Part shown: positions 31,942-39,400 of the stretch, piece after piece
Layout: the number at the start of each line of letters is the position of its first letter
Numbering within the stretch: the first letter of the stretch is position 1
Assembly (NCBI RefSeq): GCF_017315985.1
Contig: NZ_JAFLVR010000051.1
Coordinates: forward strand, 1-40,971
DNA length: 40,971 bases
Direction: 5' to 3'
Origin: Candidatus Enterococcus murrayae
GTDB lineage: Bacteria; Bacillota; Bacilli; Lactobacillales; Enterococcaceae
Notes under the pieces: model-generated
Told to the model about the DNA's origin: nothing
Database searches by the model: none
The model's input: the letters and a program-made list of their open reading frames with translations, nothing else
Program-made: the position numbers and the translations under genes

Positions 31942-32403
31942 ATGGATACACAAGTTCAGCTATCAGAAATTTTGAACAAAGAAATTATGGCAGTTAACCT
32001 TCCGGGCACTACCAAAGATGAGGCGATTACCCAATTGGCCAATTTATTGTATGAGGAAGAATATATTTCCAGCATAGAATCTTTTATAAAGGATATTTAC
32101 TATAGGGAATCTCTCGGTAAAACAGGGATCGGCAATTACATTGCCATCCCTCATGGTCAAAGTGAAAGCGTTGTCAAAAATGGTATTGCAATCGGAAAAT
32201 TCACAAATGAGATACCTTGGGAATCATTAGACGATAAACCCGTGAAAATCATTTGTCTATTTTGTGTAAAAGCTGGAGACGGGGGAGAGAATGAGCATTT
32301 GAGGATGTTGGCGGCACTTGCAGGAAAACTTGGCAATGACACTGTAGTTGAGAATTTATTGAAGGCGGATTCTATAGATGATATGAAAGATGCTTTCTTA
32401 TAG
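31942..32403 (+). CDS. PTS fructose-type IIA component
   Basis: 153 residues of the fructose/mannitol IIA fold. The phosphorylated His is His71 in the motif IAIPHGQSESV. It receives phosphate from HPr and passes it to IIB. AGGAGGAG precedes the ATG. The IIA, IIB and IIC are separate genes here rather than one fused protein. Confidence 0.93.
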   Translation: MDTQVQLSEILNKEIMAVNLPGTTKDEAITQLANLLYEEEYISSIESFIKDIYYRESLGKTGIGNYIAIPHGQSESVVKNGIAIGKFTNEIPWESLDDKPVKIICLFCVKAGDGGENEHLRMLAALAGKLGNDTVVENLLKADSIDDMKDAFL

Positions 32404-32419
32404 GAAGGAGAAGTAGGAT

Positions 32420-32734
32420 ATGAAGATTGTCGGAATAGCAGCATGTACAGCTGGAATCGCACACACTTATATTGCAAAAGAAAAATTAGTTAATGCGGCA
32501 ATAAAAGCTGGTCACGAAATTCATGTTGAAACACAGGGGACTATTGGAACGGAAAATATTATTCCAGAGGAAGCGTTAAAAGATGCAGACGTGGCGGTCA
32601 TTGCCGCTGATGTGAAAGTAAGTGGTAAGGAAAGATTCAAAGGGATTAAGATCATTGAGGTACCGACTGAAGTTGTCATAAAATCACCAAACAAGTTTAT
32701 TGAAAAAATCGAAGAAATTGTAGAGAAAGGATGA
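32420..32734 (+). CDS. PTS fructose-type IIB component
   Basis: 104 residues with the phosphorylated Cys9 in AACTAGIAHTYIA, the classical FruA IIB motif. AGAAGTAGG-like and GGAAGGAG sites lie before the ATG. It takes phosphate from IIA and passes it to sugar bound by IIC. Confidence 0.93.
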   Translation: MKIVGIAACTAGIAHTYIAKEKLVNAAIKAGHEIHVETQGTIGTENIIPEEALKDADVAVIAADVKVSGKERFKGIKIIEVPTEVVIKSPNKFIEKIEEIVEKG

Positions 32735-32742
32735 GGGAGTAA

Positions 32743-33855
32743 ATGGCGGAAGTGAAATCAAGCGGTAAATTATTTACTAATTTGAAGCAACACGCATTGA
32801 CGGCGATTTCGTATTTAATACCGATTGTGGTTAGTGGAGGATTTATGTTAGCAATCGGGAGCTTGCTAGGTGGAGGAACCATCGAAAGTATCAAAGATTC
32901 TTATAACTTTTGGGACGTTATGTACACAATGGGCGGTTTGGTTCTAGGTATGCTGCCAGTTGTTATTGGTACTGGTATTTCGTTCTCGATTGCGGATAAG
33001 CCTGGTATTGCTCCTGGTTTTCTAGTTGGTCTTATTTCAATAAATATGAATGCTGGATTTATTGGAGGATTTATTGGCGGGTATATTGCTGGGTACTTAA
33101 CGAAATTCTTGCGTGATCATATCAAAGTACCAGGTTGGGCGGAAGGCTTGAAGCCAATGTTGATCTTACCATTTCTGTCATCGATTGTTATCGGACTCGT
33201 TATGTATTTTGTTTTAGGGATTCCGATTGCTGCTATGACTGATGCTTTAAATAATTTCTTGCGTGGTTTAGATACAAATCAGAAGTTAATGTTTGGTCTA
33301 ATTGTCGGAGTTCTATCTGCAGTAGATTATGGTGGTCCGATTAACAAAGTCGTTTTTGCGTTCCTGCTATCTCTACAATCAGATGGGATTAATGAGCCGA
33401 TGGCGGTATTAATGCTGGCTTCTATGGTAACTCCTTTCGGCATGTCCATGGCGTACTTTTTCCAAAAGCTTTTCCGGAAAAATATCTACAATAAGATGGA
33501 AGTTGAAACACTCAAAACAGCTTTTCCCATGGGTGTCTGTATGATTACGGAAGGGTGCTATCCAATTATTTTCAATGATTTATGGCGATGCATTGTGTCA
33601 ACAGGCGTTGGAGCAGGTGTTGGTGGTGCCTTGAGTATGATTTGGGGAGCAGGTTCACCCGTCCCTCATGGTGGTTTGTTTGCAATGGTCACTATGACAA
33701 ATCCTTTAGCTTGGTTTGCGGCATTAATGATCGGTTCATTAGTAGATGCAATTTTGTTAATGATCTTGAAGAAACCAGTGGCCTATGATGAAGTCAAAGA
33801 TGACGGAATTGAAACGGAAAAAGATATTGATTTGTCAGAAATGAAAATTAGTTAG
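32743..33855 (+). CDS. PTS fructose-type IIC permease
   Basis: 370 residues with about eight to nine membrane helices. Typical motifs are SYLIPIVVSGGFMLAIG, PGIAPGFLVGL, GFIGGFIGGYIAGYL and DYGGPINKVVFAF. It transports and positions the sugar; C1 phosphorylation is the family norm. The fructose subfamily also covers other ketoses and polyols, so the substrate is open. AGGGAG precedes the ATG. The IIB gene is 8 bases upstream. Confidence 0.92.
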   Translation: MAEVKSSGKLFTNLKQHALTAISYLIPIVVSGGFMLAIGSLLGGGTIESIKDSYNFWDVMYTMGGLVLGMLPVVIGTGISFSIADKPGIAPGFLVGLISINMNAGFIGGFIGGYIAGYLTKFLRDHIKVPGWAEGLKPMLILPFLSSIVIGLVMYFVLGIPIAAMTDALNNFLRGLDTNQKLMFGLIVGVLSAVDYGGPINKVVFAFLLSLQSDGINEPMAVLMLASMVTPFGMSMAYFFQKLFRKNIYNKMEVETLKTAFPMGVCMITEGCYPIIFNDLWRCIVSTGVGAGVGGALSMIWGAGSPVPHGGLFAMVTMTNPLAWFAALMIGSLVDAILLMILKKPVAYDEVKDDGIETEKDIDLSEMKIS

Positions 33856-33867
33856 GATGGTCAAAAA

Positions 33868-34416
33868 ATGAGTGAGATTACTAAAGAATATAAGAATCAA
33901 GTAAAAGAGCTGTATAAAAAATCTAAGATCGTATTAACCGATGAAGAATTAGCTTCAATTGATTATGCAGATTTTAGCCTTAGCAACATCGAAGAAGAAG
34001 GACTAAACCTAATTTTATATGTTAACAACAATCGGTATTGTGCAAAAGAAATGGTCCTTCTGCCAAATCAAACCTGTCCAGAACATATGCATCCAGATTT
34101 AGAGAATGGACTTGAAGGAAAACAAGAGACTTTCCGGTGTCGCTGGGGAGAAGTTTTTCTTTATGTAGAAGGCGATGCACCTTTGGATTCTGATACGATC
34201 AGTGTGTCTCTTGTTAACGGTAAAGAAGATTACTACACTGCTGGCAAAGAGATTCATTTAAAGCCAGGGGAACAGTATACGATCGCTCCCAAAATAAAAC
34301 ATTGGTTTAAAGCAGGAAAAGATGGAGCAGTTATCAGTGAGTTTTCTTCACCAAGTTATGATGAGTTTGATGTATTCACTGATCCCAATATTAAACGTGT
34401 AATCAGAGACAGATAG
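33868..34416 (+). CDS. D-lyxose isomerase-like cupin
   Basis: 182 residues. It matches D-lyxose ketol-isomerase family cupins: metal ligands in TCPEHMHPDLENG, the Glu-rich ETFRCRWGEVFLYVEGD, and the second cupin motif KIKHWFKAG. The known reaction is D-lyxose to D-xylulose, with some members acting on mannose. With the FGGY kinase at the end of the operon it could feed D-xylulose-5-phosphate into the pentose-phosphate pathway. Some related cupins act on other sugars or phosphosugars. GGATGG lies before the ATG. Confidence 0.75.
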   Translation: MSEITKEYKNQVKELYKKSKIVLTDEELASIDYADFSLSNIEEEGLNLILYVNNNRYCAKEMVLLPNQTCPEHMHPDLENGLEGKQETFRCRWGEVFLYVEGDAPLDSDTISVSLVNGKEDYYTAGKEIHLKPGEQYTIAPKIKHWFKAGKDGAVISEFSSPSYDEFDVFTDPNIKRVIRDR

Positions 34417-34429
34417 CACGCAATAATTG

Positions 34430-34471
34430 AGCGCTTTCGATTGGAGTAGTATTTCCATGAAGGAAAGCGCT
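34430..34471 (+). repeat. inverted repeat with cre-like arms
   Basis: AGCGCTTTC (34430-34438) and GAAAGCGCT (34463-34471) are perfect inverted arms around 24 bases, followed by TTATTTATC. It may be a leaky terminator or RNA-processing hairpin between the lyxose-isomerase-like gene and dhaK. Each arm resembles half of a CcpA (cre) box, so catabolite control is possible. Confidence 0.5.
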
Positions 34472-34496
34472 TTATTTATCTAGAGGAGGAGTTTTT

Positions 34497-35504
34497 GTGA
34501 AAAAAATATTGAATTCAAAGGAAACAATAATTGATGATCTAATCGCGGGTTTCATTGCTGCTGAAAATGGAAGAGTGGCACAATCAGATCAGAATTCAAG
34601 AGTGTTATATAGAAATAAAAAGATCGCAAATAAAGTAGGTATTGTTAGTGGTGGAGGAAGTGGTCATGAACCACTTTTCCTAGGCTTGTTAGGTGAAAAT
34701 TTAGTCGATGCAGTAGCTATCGGAAACATTTTTGCTGCTCCAACACCTGGGACTGTCTGTGAAGCAATTAAACAAGCTGATCAAGGAGCAGGTGTAGTTT
34801 GCCTATTTGGAAACTACGCAGGAGACGTGCTGAACTTTGATATGGGTGTTGACTTAGCCGCGATGGAGGATATTTTAGCTATAAATATTCCTATTTCAGA
34901 TGATGTAGCCTCTGCTCCAAAAGAGTTAAAAGCAGAACGAAGAGGGATAGCAGGAGATCTATTCGTAATAAAAGAAGTAGCAGCAGCTGCTGCTAAAGGC
35001 TATTCATTGGAAGAATGTGTACGGATCGGAAAAGAAGCCAATGAGAAAATCTTCTCGATTGGAGTGGGAATTGCTTCAGGTACAAATCCAATGAATGGGA
35101 AAAAGAATTTTGATTTAGCAGAGGATGAAATCGAGTTCGGCTTGGGTATTCATGGAGAGCCGGGCATTGAAAAAATGAAAATTGTCGGAGCCGAAGAGTT
35201 AACCAATAGAATGTACGATGTTGTGAAACAAGAGGTGGAGGAAACAGGCGAAAAAGAAGTAATTATTTGCATTAACGGCTTAGGATCAACCACTTGTTTG
35301 GAACTTTATATAGTTAATAATGAAGTAAACAAGCGTTTGATTAGTGAAGGCTATACAATTCACGACACATTGATCGGCAGCGTTTGCACTACCCAAGAGA
35401 TGGCTGGTTTTTCGATTACTATTCAAGCTGTAACGAGCGAACTGAAAGAGTTATACGATCTTGATGCATACAGTTCTTGTTACTTCCATAAGGAGGATTA
35501 TTAA
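34497..35504 (+). CDS. dhaK: dihydroxyacetone kinase subunit DhaK
   Basis: 335 residues. The substrate-binding motif GGGSGHEPLF is near residue 56. The covalent substrate His is His219 in GIHGEPG, the equivalent of E. coli DhaK His218. It binds dihydroxyacetone or a short ketose as a hemiaminal. The GTG start has GAGGAGGAG upstream. DhaL follows with a TAATG overlap. Related Dak proteins act on erythrulose, which must be considered because RpiB and TIM homologues follow. Confidence 0.9.
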   Translation: MKKILNSKETIIDDLIAGFIAAENGRVAQSDQNSRVLYRNKKIANKVGIVSGGGSGHEPLFLGLLGENLVDAVAIGNIFAAPTPGTVCEAIKQADQGAGVVCLFGNYAGDVLNFDMGVDLAAMEDILAINIPISDDVASAPKELKAERRGIAGDLFVIKEVAAAAAKGYSLEECVRIGKEANEKIFSIGVGIASGTNPMNGKKNFDLAEDEIEFGLGIHGEPGIEKMKIVGAEELTNRMYDVVKQEVEETGEKEVIICINGLGSTTCLELYIVNNEVNKRLISEGYTIHDTLIGSVCTTQEMAGFSITIQAVTSELKELYDLDAYSSCYFHKEDY

Positions 35505-36157
35505 TGAACGAGGTGAGTATCACAGAAGGCCTGACCTTAGATCAAACAAAATCAATGATTTTATATGTAGCAAATCGGCTTATTACGAATGAAGAGTTTT
35601 TGTGTGATATTGACCGAAAAATAGGTGATGGTGATCATGGGACAGGAATGGCTAATGGTGCGAAGGCAGTTATTGTTGATCTTACAGCTAGTCAATGTAT
35701 AGATGTTTCAGCAGTTTTTAAAAAAGCAGGATTAGCAATGATGGAATCCATGGGAGGGGCATCGGGAATTATTTTCAGCTCAATTTTTTTGGGCATTGGA
35801 AAAGCAGCAATGAAGACTGAAAGATTATCTACAACAGTCTTGAGTTTAGGAGTTAAAAATGCGATTGACACTATCAAAAAAAGAGGAAAAGCATCTCTTG
35901 GAGATAAAACGATGTTGGATGCTTTGATTCCCGCTTCTGAAGTGCTTGAAAAGAATACAGATAATAATCTGATTGAGGCTCTTTCAGAAGCAACAAGCGC
36001 TGCGTATCAGGGTGTAGAAAAAACAAAAGATTATCCGGCAAAATTTGGAAGAGCCAAGTTTTTAGGTGACCGTTCACTAGGACATCAAGATGCAGGAGCT
36101 ACTACTGTCGCGATTATCTTTGAATCAATGGAAAACTATCTAAAGGAGAATGTGTGA
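35504..36157 (+). CDS. dhaL: dihydroxyacetone kinase subunit DhaL
   Basis: 217 residues of the nucleotide-binding Dak2 type. Mg-binding Asp residues are in DIDRKIGDGDHGTGM, and the ADP-binding features lie in GGASGIIFSS and GDKTMLDALIPA. In PEP-dependent systems DhaL keeps ADP as a cofactor and needs DhaM. No DhaM is in the window, so phosphate comes from elsewhere or directly from ATP. Start ATG overlaps the dhaK stop; the stop overlaps the rpiB ribosome start region. Confidence 0.9.
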   Translation: MNEVSITEGLTLDQTKSMILYVANRLITNEEFLCDIDRKIGDGDHGTGMANGAKAVIVDLTASQCIDVSAVFKKAGLAMMESMGGASGIIFSSIFLGIGKAAMKTERLSTTVLSLGVKNAIDTIKKRGKASLGDKTMLDALIPASEVLEKNTDNNLIEALSEATSAAYQGVEKTKDYPAKFGRAKFLGDRSLGHQDAGATTVAIIFESMENYLKENV

Positions 36158-36609
36158 TGAAAATAGGATTTGGAGCAGATGAAAACGCTGTGGAATTTAA
36201 AGATGAGCTAAAAAAATACGCAGAAGATTTGGGGTACGAGGTGATTGACTACGGTTATTTCTTGGATAAACCTGTTGATTATCCATCGATTGCTTTTGAA
36301 GTCGCGGAAAGTATTGATAAAGGAGAGATTGATCGAGGCATTCTTTGTTGTGGAACAGGAATTGGTATGGCTATAGCGGCAAATAAAGTTCCTGGAATTC
36401 GTGCGGCTCAAATTACAGATGTTTATTCTGCAGAGAGAGCTCAATTGAGCAATAATGCTCAAATTGGTACTTTTGGTGCTTTTGTCCAGGGGATTGATTC
36501 CTGCAAGCTATTAATGAAGGAGTATCTTTCTCAGAATTTTGAACATGGGACTCGCTCTGAACGTAAAGTGAATCAAATATCTGAGTTTGAAAAAGCTCAT
36601 ACCAAGTAA
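36157..36609 (+). CDS. RpiB/LacAB-family sugar-phosphate isomerase
   Basis: 150 residues from ATG 36157, 8 bases after AAAGGAG; GTG 36154 is in frame but closer to the site. RpiB features are the start MKIGFGADENAVEFK, catalytic Cys65 in CCGTGIGMAIAANK, and SAERAQLSNNAQIGTFGA. Asp8 is kept, while the usual following His is Glu9. The family interconverts ribulose-5-P and ribose-5-P, but members act on tetrulose-4-phosphates in erythritol and threitol pathways. Operon position between dhaL and two TIM homologues favours a tetrose or pentose role. Confidence 0.88.
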   Translation: MKIGFGADENAVEFKDELKKYAEDLGYEVIDYGYFLDKPVDYPSIAFEVAESIDKGEIDRGILCCGTGIGMAIAANKVPGIRAAQITDVYSAERAQLSNNAQIGTFGAFVQGIDSCKLLMKEYLSQNFEHGTRSERKVNQISEFEKAHTK

Positions 36610-36621
36610 GGGGAATGATTA

Positions 36622-37386
36622 ATGCGTAAACCAGTTGTTGGAATTAGCTTAAAAATATATATGAATAAATTGGAGCAAACTCTTGGGTTTATTAATGAGA
36701 TAAAAATGTTGAGCCGTGACGAACAAGATGTTGATCTTTTGGTTTTTCCTAGTATGGGAACCTTAAGGGAAGTTGGAAAAATACTTGAGGATACTTCGAT
36801 CAAGTATGGGGCACAAAATATTGCATTTTTATCGAATGGAGCACTAACAGGGGAGTTTTCCATTGAATCATTAATTGACATGAACGGAAGTATTGTTGAA
36901 TTGGGACATGCTGAGCGCCGCAAATATTTCCATGAGACTGATGAGATGATTAATCAAAAGATGAAGTTGGCTTTTGAAAACAATCTTGTACCGGTTCTAT
37001 GTATCGGAGAACGTGAAGAAGAAAAGGAACGGGTAGAAGAGCATTTAAAGTATCAAATTAGGATGGCTCTAAAGGATATTTCAAAAACGAAATTGAAAGA
37101 ATTGATTATTGCTTATGAACCAGTCTGGGCGATTGGAAAAGCTCAGGCAGCTTCTCCTGAATATGTTCATAGTATCCACACAGTTATTCGCAGCATTTTA
37201 ACTGCTGAATATGGTTCCGAGGTGGCAGAAAGTGTTCGACTCATCTATGGAGGTTCTGTTAGTCAAAACAATACGGAAGAAATAATCAGAAATATTGATG
37301 TAGATGGTGTTTTCGTAGGTAGATTTGGTCATGATCCAAAACAGTTTGGAAACATCATAGAGCAGGTGAGAACAGTAAAGAGGTAA
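36622..37386 (+). CDS. triosephosphate isomerase homologue, catalytic residues kept
   Basis: 254 residues. TIM motifs are Lys11 in GISLKIYMN, His96 in ELGHAERR, Glu166 in AYEPVWAIG, the phosphate-binding YGGSVS and DGVFVGRFG. The usual Asn before Lys is Ser. Likely active; either as TIM on aldolase products or, like EryH/LerI proteins in erythritol pathways, on tetrulose phosphates. A housekeeping tpiA is expected elsewhere. GTAAGGGGAATG lies upstream of the ATG. Confidence 0.85.
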   Translation: MRKPVVGISLKIYMNKLEQTLGFINEIKMLSRDEQDVDLLVFPSMGTLREVGKILEDTSIKYGAQNIAFLSNGALTGEFSIESLIDMNGSIVELGHAERRKYFHETDEMINQKMKLAFENNLVPVLCIGEREEEKERVEEHLKYQIRMALKDISKTKLKELIIAYEPVWAIGKAQAASPEYVHSIHTVIRSILTAEYGSEVAESVRLIYGGSVSQNNTEEIIRNIDVDGVFVGRFGHDPKQFGNIIEQVRTVKR

Positions 37387-37438
37387 ACGATTGATTTTGA
37401 TACGGTGATTATTGATGAAATAAAGCGAATAAATGATG

Positions 37439-37470
37439 TTGGATTAGTAGGAGAGTGACTACTGATCCAA
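37439..37470 (+). repeat. hairpin between the two TIM genes
   Basis: TTGGAT and AGTAG pair with CTACT and ATCCAA with one mismatch (37439-37470). It lacks a T tail, so processing or stability control of the operon RNA is more likely than termination. The 169-base gap (37387-37555) is the largest inside the operon. Confidence 0.6.
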
Positions 37471-37555
37471 CAATTAGTGCAAAAGAGAATTTTTCAAGAT
37501 CCAGTAAAAATTTCAAAATCATCAAATTTTAAGGCATGAAAAAGGAGGGCTCACA

Positions 37556-38353
37556 ATGGAAAAACGTAAACCTATCGTTGTGATGAGTTGGGCGATGAGA
37601 CAAAATACAAAAAAAGACGCAACAGAATTTGCACAGGAGTTAGTTGAGCTCCTAGGAACAAACGAACTGACAGAAAAAATTCTATTTCCATCAATGGGAG
37701 TGATTAGTCATGTATCTGGCCTCATTAAAAACTCATCGATTGGGTTGGGAGCTCAAAATATCTGTTATGAAGAGGCAGGAATGTTTTCAGGAGAGTACTC
37801 TATTGATTCTTTGATTGACGAGAATGGCTCATATGTCGAATTGGGACATTGGGAAAGACGAACCCTCTTTCATGAAAGTGACGAATTGATCAATAAGAAG
37901 ATGCTGTTGACTTTAAAGAAAGGATTGGTCCCGATCTTATGCATTGGCGAAAGAGAAAAGACAGAAGATTTGGATTATATTCAGATTGAACTATATCGTC
38001 AGTTAGTGAACAGTTTTATATTGGTAAATCCAGAAGATGCTACAAAAGTCATTATCGCGTACACTCCTATTTGGACAGTTAGTCAAACAAAAGCCGCTAA
38101 TGTTCCGCACATTCATAAGGTTTGTGGAATTATACGAGGAATCATTACTAAACTATATGGACACGAAGTTGCTGAAAAAGTTCGTATCATTTATGGAGGA
38201 TCAGTAAGTCCGAATAATGCAAAACTGATCGTTCAAAGTAAGAACGTAGACGGTGTTTTTGTTGGGCGTTTTGGAAGTAATCCCAAACGATTAGCTGAAG
38301 TAGTGAAAGAAGTTGAAGAGAATAATCAAAAAGAGTTCAATTTTCAAGAATAG
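37556..38353 (+). CDS. TIM-fold paralogue lacking catalytic Lys and Glu
   Basis: 265 residues, full length, AAGGAGGG upstream of the ATG. It aligns along its whole length with the 36622 product: FPSMGVISHVSG, GLGAQNICYEEAGMFSGEYS, LCIGERE, IYGGSVSPNN and DGVFVGRFGSNP. But the catalytic Lys is Ala13 (MSWAMR), the Asn before it is Ser11, and the catalytic Glu is Thr170 (AYTPIWTV, ACT at 38063). His98 is kept (ELGHWERR), as are the phosphate-binding loops. TIM chemistry should be lost. It may be a non-catalytic partner of the neighbouring TIM, a phosphosugar sensor, or an enzyme with another reaction. Confidence 0.85.
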   Translation: MEKRKPIVVMSWAMRQNTKKDATEFAQELVELLGTNELTEKILFPSMGVISHVSGLIKNSSIGLGAQNICYEEAGMFSGEYSIDSLIDENGSYVELGHWERRTLFHESDELINKKMLLTLKKGLVPILCIGEREKTEDLDYIQIELYRQLVNSFILVNPEDATKVIIAYTPIWTVSQTKAANVPHIHKVCGIIRGIITKLYGHEVAEKVRIIYGGSVSPNNAKLIVQSKNVDGVFVGRFGSNPKRLAEVVKEVEENNQKEFNFQE

Positions 38354-38370
38354 CTAGCTATTCTTGAAAA
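38341..38370. repeat. 30-bp perfect palindrome at the end of the TIM paralogue
   Basis: TTTTCAAGAATAGCT (38341-38355) is the exact reverse complement of AGCTATTCTTGAAAA (38356-38370). It contains the stop codon of the preceding gene. As RNA it would fold with a small loop; as DNA it could bind a dimer. No T tail, so it is not a normal terminator. Confidence 0.75.
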
Positions 38371-38419
38371 ATTGTAGTGATGTGGACAATTTTTGCATTT
38401 TTTGGGAGAAATGAAATAT

Positions 38420-39382
38420 ATGAAAAGATATATATTGGAGAATGATCACATCCTTATAGAGTTTATTAATCTTGGGGGATGCATAACTAAGATGATAAAA
38501 AAATCAAGTGGTACAAATTATGTTATTGCACTGGATGATCGTGAAAACTATAAAAGTAATCCTTACTATCTCGGTGCAATAATAGGAAGAAATGCTGGAC
38601 GAACTTATCCATCTACCTACACAAATTATTTAAATGAACACATTGTTTTAGATAGAAACGAGAATACGATTCATTTGCATGGCGGCTATCAAGGGCTTCA
38701 ACATCAACTATGGACTGTTGATCAAATAGACCACCAGAATTATGAATTAACTTATAGTGATACTCATTCGGTATATGAAGAAATGAATTTCAAAATAATT
38801 TATAAGTTGGTGGACGACACTTTTAAAATTGAACTGTTCGGCAAGTCTAAGGTTCCAACTATTTGCAATTTAACCAATCACACCTATTTCAATCTAAATA
38901 GAGACAAAGCGCAACCAATTAATACTCACTTTTTAAGAACTGCACCTGCTGAAATACAATTAATCAATGAAAAATTAGTGCCCACCGGGGAGTATTCTGA
39001 TATGAAAAATGCTTATCAATCCTTTGATTTTACTGAAATTGGTCGAGTTGATAAAGCTTTCGAAGGCCGTAATGAACTTTTGAGATATAGCAGCGGTGGC
39101 ATCAATTTAGCTTATCGATTTCTTGATAGCAAATCTTCCGATAAAATCCTGCTCACTAATGATACTGGAGAAAACAAATTGTTGATTCAATCGAATCAAG
39201 ATTCTTGCGTAATCTACACATTAAATGTAATTAGTGAAGATTTATCCATTAATGGAGGTATTCCGATCACCAAATTTGGTGGGATTACTTTTGAAATGCA
39301 GCGAGTTCCAAATTATGTACATCTTGAAGACGATGTTTTAGTAAATGATTATTATTCATTCACAGAATATAAAATCTTTTAA
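38420..39382 (+). CDS. aldose 1-epimerase (GalM family)
   Basis: 320 residues from ATG 38420 with GGGAG 11 bases upstream; TTG 38393 and ATG 38411 are in frame but less well placed. Galactose-mutarotase features: IIGRNAGRTYPSTYT, HLHGGYQGLQHQLWTV (catalytic His of HGG), NLTNHTYFNLN (second His), and EMQRVPNYVHLED near the end with the catalytic Glu. It interconverts alpha and beta forms of a free aldose, which fits a non-phosphorylated branch that the lyxose-isomerase-like and FGGY enzymes could use. Confidence 0.88.
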   Translation: MKRYILENDHILIEFINLGGCITKMIKKSSGTNYVIALDDRENYKSNPYYLGAIIGRNAGRTYPSTYTNYLNEHIVLDRNENTIHLHGGYQGLQHQLWTVDQIDHQNYELTYSDTHSVYEEMNFKIIYKLVDDTFKIELFGKSKVPTICNLTNHTYFNLNRDKAQPINTHFLRTAPAEIQLINEKLVPTGEYSDMKNAYQSFDFTEIGRVDKAFEGRNELLRYSSGGINLAYRFLDSKSSDKILLTNDTGENKLLIQSNQDSCVIYTLNVISEDLSINGGIPITKFGGITFEMQRVPNYVHLEDDVLVNDYYSFTEYKIF

Positions 39383-39400
39383 ATTAGAAAGGGACCTATC

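Noticed and set aside
37387-37555. Small peptide gene between the TIM homologues
   Set aside because: Only a 17-22 codon frame without a ribosome binding site overlaps the hairpin; more likely untranslated spacer.
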